This document shows positions 10,473 to 15,892 of a stretch of DNA of 64,000 bases, piece by piece (position 1 is the stretch's first letter; the number at the start of each line of letters is the position of its first letter). This stretch comes from Micromonospora sp. MH99 (GTDB lineage Bacteria; Actinomycetota; Actinomycetes; Mycobacteriales; Micromonosporaceae). A program made the translations under genes and the position numbers. The notes below the pieces were generated by a model. It did not search any database. It was given only the letters and a program-made list of their open reading frames with translations, and was not told where the DNA came from. Location of the stretch: assembly GCF_021442385.1 (NCBI RefSeq), contig NZ_MUZA01000016.1:1-64000 (forward strand). The letters are read 5' to 3'.

Positions 10473-10667
10473 GACGTGGTCGGGAGGGACACTCGCACAA
10501 CGCCTCCGGCGTTGGGTCGCAAGAACTTCAAAAGTCTCCGGCGAAATGCCCTCCCGCACGGAGCATCTTGCGCCGTCCGGTTCCTGCCGTCAAGTCCAGA
10601 CCGGCGGGTTTTCCATACTCACAGCGAAAACCCAGTTACCGGCAGGTCGGCACGTTCAACCCGAGGA

Positions 10668-11954
10668 TCAGCCGAGGAGGCCGGCGTCGCGGGCGGCGCG
10701 AAGGCTGGGCTTGATGTGGTGGGTCGGGCCGACCTGACTGGCCACCGCGTCGATGGTCTTCAGGCCCTCGCCGGTGTTGAACACGACAGTCTCCGCCGTG
10801 GGGTCGAGTCGCCCGGACTCGACCAGCTTGCGCAGCACCGCCGCGGTCACCCCGCCCGCCGTCTCGGCGAAGACGCCCGTGGTGCGGGCCAGGTCACGGA
10901 TGCCGGCGCGGATCTCGTCGTCGTCGGCGTACTCCATCCAACCGCCGGTGCGCCGGACCGCCTCCAGGGCGTAGAGGCCGGCAGCCGGGTCGCCGATGTT
11001 GAGCGACTTGGCGATGCCGGTGGGCTTGACCGGGGTGATGGTGTCCGTGTCGGCGTGCAGCGCGGCGGCGATCGGGTTGCAGCCGGCCGACTGGGCGCCG
11101 AAGACCTTCCAGCCGCCGGCCGGCGCCTCGACCAGGCCGATCTCGACCAGCTCGGAGAACGCCTTGTCAATCTTGGTGAGCAGCTCACCGCTTGCCATCG
11201 GGATGACCACCTGGGCCGGGATGCGCCAGCCGAGCTGCTCGGCCACCTCGTAACCGAGGGTCTTGGAGCCTTCCGCGTAGTAGGGCCGGACGTTCACGTT
11301 GACGAACGCCGTGTCCTCGAATTCGTCGGTCTCCACCAGCTCACCGCAGAGCCGGTTGACGTCGTCGTACGAGCCGTCGATGGCGACCAGCTCGCCGCCG
11401 TAGACGGCGGTGGTGATGACCTTGCCCTGCTCCAGGTCACTGGGGATGAAGACCACCGAGGGCACACCGGCGCGGGCGGCGTGCGCGGCCACCGAGTTGG
11501 CCAGGTTGCCGGTGGACGCGCAGGCGAACCGGGTGAAGCCGAGTGCCTTCGCGGCGGTCAGCGCCACCGAGACGACCCGGTCCTTGAACGAGTGGGTCGG
11601 GTTGGCGCTGTCGTCCTTGACCCACAGCGGTGCGGTGATGCCCAGCTCGGCGGCGAGGTGCGGGGCCGCCACCAGCGGGGTCAGCCCCGGGTCGAGGGTG
11701 ACCCGGGTGGCCGGGTCCTGGCCGGCGGGCAGCAGCGCGGCGTACCGCCAGATGTTGTTCGGGCCCGCCTCGATCTGCTCGCGGGTGACAGTGGCCAGGG
11801 CCGCGGTGTCGTAGTCCACTTCGAGGGGACCGAAACACTCGTAGCAGGCGTGCTGGGCGGCGAGCGGGTAGCGGGCCGAACAGGCGCGACAGACCAGGGC
11901 GCGGGCGGGGCTTGCGGAGGTGTCGATGCCGGAGGCGGCGAGCGTCGACGTCAT
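10668..11954 (-). CDS. thrC: Threonine synthase
   Basis: 428 residues. A PLP enzyme that converts O-phospho-L-homoserine to L-threonine. An N-terminal four-Cys zinc ribbon (C22, C25, C37, C40) precedes the fold-type II core. The PLP lysine is K124 in NPTHSFKDRV; the phosphate-cradle SGELLTK and the NTGEGLKT loop near the C-terminus are visible. The start at 11954 has a gagagga Shine-Dalgarno directly after a SAM-I riboswitch, so expression should fall when S-adenosylmethionine is high. It is monocistronic in appearance, with the next co-directional gene about 255 bases away. Confidence 0.97.
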   Translation of the reverse strand: MTSTLAASGIDTSASPARALVCRACSARYPLAAQHACYECFGPLEVDYDTAALATVTREQIEAGPNNIWRYAALLPAGQDPATRVTLDPGLTPLVAAPHLAAELGITAPLWVKDDSANPTHSFKDRVVSVALTAAKALGFTRFACASTGNLANSVAAHAARAGVPSVVFIPSDLEQGKVITTAVYGGELVAIDGSYDDVNRLCGELVETDEFEDTAFVNVNVRPYYAEGSKTLGYEVAEQLGWRIPAQVVIPMASGELLTKIDKAFSELVEIGLVEAPAGGWKVFGAQSAGCNPIAAALHADTDTITPVKPTGIAKSLNIGDPAAGLYALEAVRRTGGWMEYADDDEIRAGIRDLARTTGVFAETAGGVTAAVLRKLVESGRLDPTAETVVFNTGEGLKTIDAVASQVGPTHHIKPSLRAARDAGLLG

Positions 11955-11966
11955 GTCGAGAGTCCT

Positions 11967-12098
11967 CTCATCTTTCCCCGCATCGCACGGTGCGGCGGGG
12001 ACGGAATTGGCACCTGCCCCGCCTGTCGCTCAGCGGTGAGCGCGCGGGGTGGTTGCCGGGGCGTCGTCGGGCCGTATCCCTCAGCCCCTCTGGATGAG
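11967..12098 (-). promoter_or_regulatory. SAM-I (S-box) riboswitch controlling thrC
   Basis: Read on the minus strand, the classic S-box conserved blocks occur in order: P1 strand CTCATC (12098-12093), CAGAG, GAGGGA, GGCCC, CCCCGGCAACC, GGTGCCAATTCC, then AAAGATGAG closing P1 (GATGAG, 11972-11967). The aptamer ends 12 bases before the thrC ATG and its 3' P1 strand overlaps the gagagga ribosome site. No terminator fits in between, so control is probably at translation initiation. Confidence 0.95.
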
Positions 12099-12117
12099 GT
12101 ATGCAGTTGTGCCGTCG

Positions 12118-12136
12118 AGTCTAGGCAACGTTGCCT
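12118..12136 (-). promoter_or_regulatory. Putative thrC -10 box with overlapping 14-bp palindrome
   Basis: On the minus strand TAGACT (12123-12118) is a plausible -10 element about 20 bases ahead of the riboswitch. The perfect palindrome AGGCAACGTTGCCT (12123-12136) occupies the spacer region just upstream, so a repressor bound there would block the promoter. Inferred from position only. Confidence 0.4.
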
Positions 12137-12167
12137 GTCGCCTCCACCGGGTATCCCAGTGAGTGGG

Positions 12168-13136
12168 TCAGCGGGCGGCCACCGCCACCGGGTCGACCAC
12201 CGCGGCCGGGTCGGTGACCGCCGTGGGTTGCGGCAGGGACGACGACCGGGTCCGTGCCCTGGTGGCGAGGTTCGCGGCGACCAGGGCGGCGATGGTGATC
12301 GCGGCGCCGACCAGCTCGATGGCCTCGGGCCGGTAGCCGCGGGCGATCTGCACGACGAAGGTGGTCACCGGCACCAGGTTCATGAACAGGGCCGCGTTGG
12401 CGGAGCCCAGCCGCTGCACACCTGTGTTCCACGCCAGCACCGCGACGACGGCGGCGACGATCACGGCGTACGCCAGTTGTGGGGCGACCGCCACGAGGTC
12501 GGCGGCGGCCGGCGCGTGCTGCCACCCGACGGCGTCGGCGCCGATGCTCGCGGCCAGCATGGCGGCCGTGCCGGCGAGCGCGGTAAGCGTGGTGAAGCGC
12601 AGCGGCGACCAGGCGCCGAACCGGCTGGCGCCGTGGGTGTAGATGCCCCAGCCGAGCACCGCGCCGATCATCATGAGGCCGCCGAGACCGAACTGGCCGA
12701 GACCGGCCAGGCTGCCGCGGGTGATCACCAGGCCGACTCCGAGGAGCGCCACCAGGGAGAGAGCCAGCAGAAGCGGCTTCGGTCGTACGCCGTCCCGCGC
12801 CCAGCGGACCAGCTGGGTGATGACCGGTGTGGTGGCCACGAAGAGGGAGATCTGCTGCGGGGCGGCGTGTTCGAGCGCCAGGTTGGTGAGCAGGTTGAAG
12901 CCGGCGAAGCCGACGACGCCGAGCACCACCACCTCGACTCCCCGACCCCCCAGCCGCAGCGCGGTGGCGCCCTCGCGAACCAGCAGGATGGCGACCAGGA
13001 TGACGGCGGCGAACAGGTAGCGGGCGGTGGTCAGGTTGAGTGGATCGACCCGGCTCAGCGCGCTGGCCAGGATCGGAAACATCGCGCCCCAGGCGAGCAC
13101 GGCGAGCAGCGGATAGGCGGCGGCGCGGGATCGCAT
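12168..13136 (-). CDS. EamA/DMT-family transporter
   Basis: 322 residues with about ten hydrophobic helices in two EamA repeats, ending in a hydrophilic tail. DMT proteins of this family export amino acids or other metabolites, or import nucleotide sugars; the cargo cannot be told here. The ATG at 13136 (MRSRAAAYPLL) is preferred over an upstream in-frame start at 13211 because the extra residues cross the operator region. It is divergent from an ArsR-type regulator, and two copies of the same inverted repeat lie between them, so that regulator very likely controls this exporter. Confidence 0.92.
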   Translation of the reverse strand: MRSRAAAYPLLAVLAWGAMFPILASALSRVDPLNLTTARYLFAAVILVAILLVREGATALRLGGRGVEVVVLGVVGFAGFNLLTNLALEHAAPQQISLFVATTPVITQLVRWARDGVRPKPLLLALSLVALLGVGLVITRGSLAGLGQFGLGGLMMIGAVLGWGIYTHGASRFGAWSPLRFTTLTALAGTAAMLAASIGADAVGWQHAPAAADLVAVAPQLAYAVIVAAVVAVLAWNTGVQRLGSANAALFMNLVPVTTFVVQIARGYRPEAIELVGAAITIAALVAANLATRARTRSSSLPQPTAVTDPAAVVDPVAVAAR

Positions 13137-13149
13137 CGTCAGCTCCAAT

Positions 13150-13167
13150 GTTCGAGTATCTTCGAAC
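13150..13167. promoter_or_regulatory. ArsR-type operator copy 1
   Basis: GTTCGA, a 6-base spacer, then TCGAAC, a perfect inverted repeat 14 bases upstream of the EamA transporter start. The same half-site and spacing recur in copy 2, with centres exactly 42 bp apart (about four helical turns). Confidence 0.8.
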
Positions 13168-13189
13168 CAACGACACCGACCATAGGGTG

Positions 13190-13211
13190 TTGTTCGAAAG
13201 TTGTCGAACAA
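13190..13211. promoter_or_regulatory. ArsR-type operator copy 2
   Basis: TTGTTCGA, spacer aagttg, then TCGAACAA, a perfect 8-bp inverted repeat. It covers the -35 and spacer region of the ArsR gene promoter, whose -10 TACACT is at 13216-13221, so it should mediate autorepression. Confidence 0.85.
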
Positions 13212-13227
13212 GGGTTACACTGGTCAC

Positions 13228-13533
13228 ATGGAGCCGCACGAACCCGACCTGGCCGCCGTACCGGTCACCGCTGTGCTGGCCGCACTCGCCGACGACGTGC
13301 GGCTACAGATCGTGCGGGCGCTCGCCGAGGGCGGCGAGGCCGCCTGCGGCAGCTTCGACTTCGGCGTCTCCAAGGCGACCCGCAGCCACCACCTCAAGGT
13401 GCTGCGCGAGGCGGGCCTGACCCGCACCCGGGCCGCCGGCACCAGCCGACTGGTCCGGCTGCGCCGCGACGAGGTGGACCAGCGGTACCCGGGCCTCCTG
13501 GACGCGGTCCTCGCCCCGCGCCCTCCGGCCTGA
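13228..13533 (+). CDS. ArsR-family winged-helix repressor
   Basis: 101 residues. The helix-turn-helix core is VLAALADDVRLQIVRALAEGG followed by a recognition helix around VSKATRSHHLKVLREAGL (residues about 53-70), and a wing rich in Arg. Only one Cys is present (in AACGSFD), so a multi-Cys metal site is not evident. The start at 13228 is set by the TACACT -10 six bases upstream, implying a leaderless mRNA. It probably represses itself and the divergent EamA transporter through the twin TTCGA repeats. Confidence 0.92.
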   Translation: MEPHEPDLAAVPVTAVLAALADDVRLQIVRALAEGGEAACGSFDFGVSKATRSHHLKVLREAGLTRTRAAGTSRLVRLRRDEVDQRYPGLLDAVLAPRPPA

Positions 13534-13606
13534 CGCCCGCGCCCGCCTGCTTCCGCCTCCGATCGACGCGGCCCGACCAGGCCCGAGCCGGCCCGACCCT
13601 GACCGG

Positions 13607-13648
13607 GCGCGTCGCCGGAGCCGCCTCGTCGAGGCTCCGGCGACGCGC
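13607..13648. terminator. Bidirectional terminator between arsR-like and DoxX genes
   Basis: A perfect 16-bp stem (13607-13622 with 13633-13648) and a 10-base loop lie between two convergent genes, 15 bases from the DoxX stop. Confidence 0.85.
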
Positions 13649-13662
13649 GGTTTCGGGTGCGG

Positions 13663-14112
13663 TCAGGCGGAAACCGGGGCGGGGTCGCTCACCGAGGCCG
13701 GTGGGGCGTCGGCGCGACGCCGGGCGAGCAGCGCGTCGAGCGCCCAGGGGCCCGAGCCGAGTGCCGCGACCAGCAGGAACGACCAGCAGAAGAGCGCCGA
13801 CAGCTCACCGCCGTTGCGCAGCGGGAGCAGGCCTTCGGGCTGATGGACCACGAAATAGGCGTATGCCATCGAGCCGGAGGCGAGAAGCGCGGCGGGCCGG
13901 GTGAAGAGCCCGGCCAGCACCAGCGCGCCGCAGATCAGTTGGATCAGCGCGGCCCACCAGCCCGGCCAGGAGCCGAGCGGGATGGCCGCACCGGTCATGG
14001 GGTTGCCGCCGAACAACCCGAAGACCGAGGACAGGCCGTGCAGCATGAACAGCAGGCCGGTCACGATGCGGAACAGGGACAGGGTCGGCCCGCCGAGCCG
14101 AGAGACGTTCAT
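13663..14112 (-). CDS. DoxX-family membrane protein
   Basis: 149 residues with four transmembrane helices in the DoxX pattern (FRIVTGLLFMLHGLSSVFG at the N-terminus, then LIQLICGALVLAGLF, ALLASGSMAYAYFVVHQ and LFCWSFLLVAALG). Family members are small quinone-associated or redox-linked membrane proteins; the role here is unknown. The ATG at 14112 has ggagg 5 bases upstream; a second in-frame Met at 14124 lacks one. Confidence 0.88.
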   Translation of the reverse strand: MNVSRLGGPTLSLFRIVTGLLFMLHGLSSVFGLFGGNPMTGAAIPLGSWPGWWAALIQLICGALVLAGLFTRPAALLASGSMAYAYFVVHQPEGLLPLRNGGELSALFCWSFLLVAALGSGPWALDALLARRRADAPPASVSDPAPVSA

Positions 14113-14222
14113 GGAGACCTCCATCGAAGGGGACAGATCTCTTCAATGGTGGGCCACGAATGTATCGAAGTTAATAAATTCCTTGCTGGTGGGAAAATCC
14201 CCGATCGGAATATATCGCAGTA

Positions 14223-14236
14223 TGGGAGCGCTCCCG
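14223..14236. promoter_or_regulatory. LacI/CebR-like operator
   Basis: TGGGAGCGCTCCCG differs at one position from TGGGAGCGCTCCCA, the box known for the actinobacterial cello-oligosaccharide repressor CebR. It sits in the low-GC region, 111 bases from DoxX and 168 from the lipoprotein. Neither neighbour is an obvious cellulose gene, so function is inferred only from the match. Confidence 0.55.
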
Positions 14237-14271
14237 CCAGAACGTATCGCCCGTTGGGGTGGCCGTACAGC

Positions 14272-14297
14272 CTGTCGAGCTGCCCCAGGTGTGGGGC
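14272..14297 (+). repeat. 26-bp hairpin repeat, copy 1
   Basis: A 10-base lead CTGTCGAGCT is followed by the hairpin GCCCCA-N4-TGGGGC. The same 26-bp element with a variable tetraloop occurs twice more at 44508-44533 and, inverted, at 44554-44579. Confidence 0.8.
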
Positions 14298-14403
14298 GGA
14301 GGACCATCGGCGAGGCCGAGCGATCGCCGGTGGCACGGCACCTGACCGTGGCGAGCGCGGGGCCGGCCTGCGGCGGAACGCCCGGGTGGGCGAGGATCGG
14401 CGG

Positions 14404-15006
14404 ATGATCTCCCTCGGTACGGCAGCACGGCGACGGGTCATCGCGGCGGTCGCGGCGGCCTTTCTGCTCACCGCCTGCACCACCGACGAACATCGGGACG
14501 CGGGCGGGGACCCTACGGGCCCGCCACCGCCCAGGCCCGCCACGACCCCGTCGGCGAGCGCCGACCCGGTCCCCGAGTGCCCGGCCTCCGGCGTCCGGAT
14601 CCGGTCCACCGGCGGGGACGCGGCGATGGGCCTGCGCGCCCTCGGCCTGGAACTGGTCAACTGCGCCGACCGCCCCTACCAACTCAACGGCTACCCGGTG
14701 GTGTGGGTCCTGAACGAGCAGCGCAAGCCGATCATCCTGCGGGTGGTGAACGGCGCGAAGGAGATCACGTCGGGCTTCGATCAGCCGCCGCAGCCGATCA
14801 CGCTGCAGAAGGGCGAGCGGGCTGTCGCCACCGTCCTCTGGCGCAACCTGGTCACCGATCCGACGGTGGTGGCCACCGCCGGGGCGTACCTGACGATCGC
14901 GCCCGCCGCCGGTCAGCCGGCCGAGGAGGTCGACCCGCACGGCCCGGTCGACGTGGGCAACACCGGCCGGATCGGCGTGAGCGCCTGGAAGGCGGCTACG
15001 ACGTGA
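14404..15006 (+). CDS. DUF4232-like secreted lipoprotein
   Basis: 200 residues. A type II signal peptide ends in the lipobox LTAC (Cys25), followed by a Pro/Thr-rich linker to about residue 55. The mature domain resembles DUF4232 (VNCADRPYQLNGYPVVWVL, then QPITLQKGERAVATVLWRN), a beta-rich domain common in actinobacterial lipoproteins and of unknown role. The start at 14404 gives the expected n-region. Its 3' end overlaps the convergent ABC permease gene by 11 bases. Confidence 0.85.
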   Translation: MISLGTAARRRVIAAVAAAFLLTACTTDEHRDAGGDPTGPPPPRPATTPSASADPVPECPASGVRIRSTGGDAAMGLRALGLELVNCADRPYQLNGYPVVWVLNEQRKPIILRVVNGAKEITSGFDQPPQPITLQKGERAVATVLWRNLVTDPTVVATAGAYLTIAPAAGQPAEEVDPHGPVDVGNTGRIGVSAWKAATT

Positions 15007-15892
15007 TGTCCTTGCGGGTGAACCGCCAGAACGCCAACCCCCAGAACAGCGTCGCGTAGCTGATCGCCGAGATGCAGCCGCGTACCACGTCGTCGGTCTG
15101 CACCGGCGTGGAGAGCAGCCCCAGCCAGGCGGTGCTGAAGTGGGTGGGCAGGAAGTCACGCAGACCGCCCAGCGCGGTGATCTGGTCCAGGATGCTGGAC
15201 AGGATCCAGAGCAGGACCGCTCCGCCGACCGCGCCGAGCGCGGCGTCCGTCGTCACCGACAGCAGGAACGCCAGGCCGGCCACCACCAGGAGTACGACCG
15301 CGAGGTAGCCGAGCACTGCCAGCAGCCGGAGCAGCCCCTCGGTCGGCTCCAGCTCGGCGGCGACAGTGCTGCGCAGCGGCGACCAGCCGTAGCGCAGCGT
15401 GCCGGCGACCAGGGCGGTGCCGGCCAGCAGCAGCAGGGCCAGCCCCGAGTACGCGAGCGCGACCACCAGCTTCACCGTCAACAGCCGGGCCCGGGGCACC
15501 GGGATGGCCAGCAGATAGCGCAGGCTGCCCCAGCTCGCCTCGCTGGCCACCGTGTCGCCGCAGAACAGCGCGACGACCACGACCAGCAGGAACGACGCCG
15601 ACACGAAGATCGAGAAGAGGGTGAAGTTGAGCCCGCCGGAGGTGGCCAGGTCGACCAGGCTGGCGAACTCGTTGTTGCCGTTGTCGTCGTCGCCGCCGGA
15701 GTTGAACTGGAAGGCGACCAGGATGATCAGCGGCAGCAGCACCATGAACCCCAGCGCCAACTGGGTCCGCCGCCGGGACGCCTGCCGCCGGAACTCCGCC
15801 GCGAAGGGCATCGTGGCCGAGGGGCGGTAGCCCCGGGCCGCACCGGCCGGGTCGGTGACGCCCACCGGCGCCTCGACGGAAGATCCAGCCAT
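14996..15892 (-). CDS. ABC-2 type transporter permease
   Basis: 298 residues with six hydrophobic segments and the ABC-2 permease pattern. The first helix (LGFMVLLPLIILVAFQF) is followed by an acidic loop GGDDDNGNN. It pairs with the upstream fusion protein, whose C-terminal half is the ATPase: the stop of that gene and this ATG share one base (TGATG), so translation is coupled. A GTG at 15895 is an alternative start. The cargo is unknown. No lantibiotic, antibiotic or lipid genes sit next to it. Confidence 0.88.
   Translation of the reverse strand: MAGSSVEAPVGVTDPAGAARGYRPSATMPFAAEFRRQASRRRTQLALGFMVLLPLIILVAFQFNSGGDDDNGNNEFASLVDLATSGGLNFTLFSIFVSASFLLVVVVALFCGDTVASEASWGSLRYLLAIPVPRARLLTVKLVVALAYSGLALLLLAGTALVAGTLRYGWSPLRSTVAAELEPTEGLLRLLAVLGYLAVVLLVVAGLAFLLSVTTDAALGAVGGAVLLWILSSILDQITALGGLRDFLPTHFSTAWLGLLSTPVQTDDVVRGCISAISYATLFWGLAFWRFTRKDITS

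Larger units (their letters stand above)
14113..14403. other. Low-GC divergent intergenic region
   Basis: About 290 bases between DoxX and the lipoprotein. The part from about 14140 to 14225 is clearly AT-richer than its surroundings. It contains a CebR-like box (14223-14236) and one copy of the 26-bp hairpin repeat (14272-14297). No gene was recognised. Confidence 0.6.

Noticed and set aside
10476..13904. A 1142-residue plus-strand open frame
   Set aside because: Lies antisense to threonine synthase and EamA and runs through arsR in another frame; composition is Arg/Gly/Gln-rich and has no domain.
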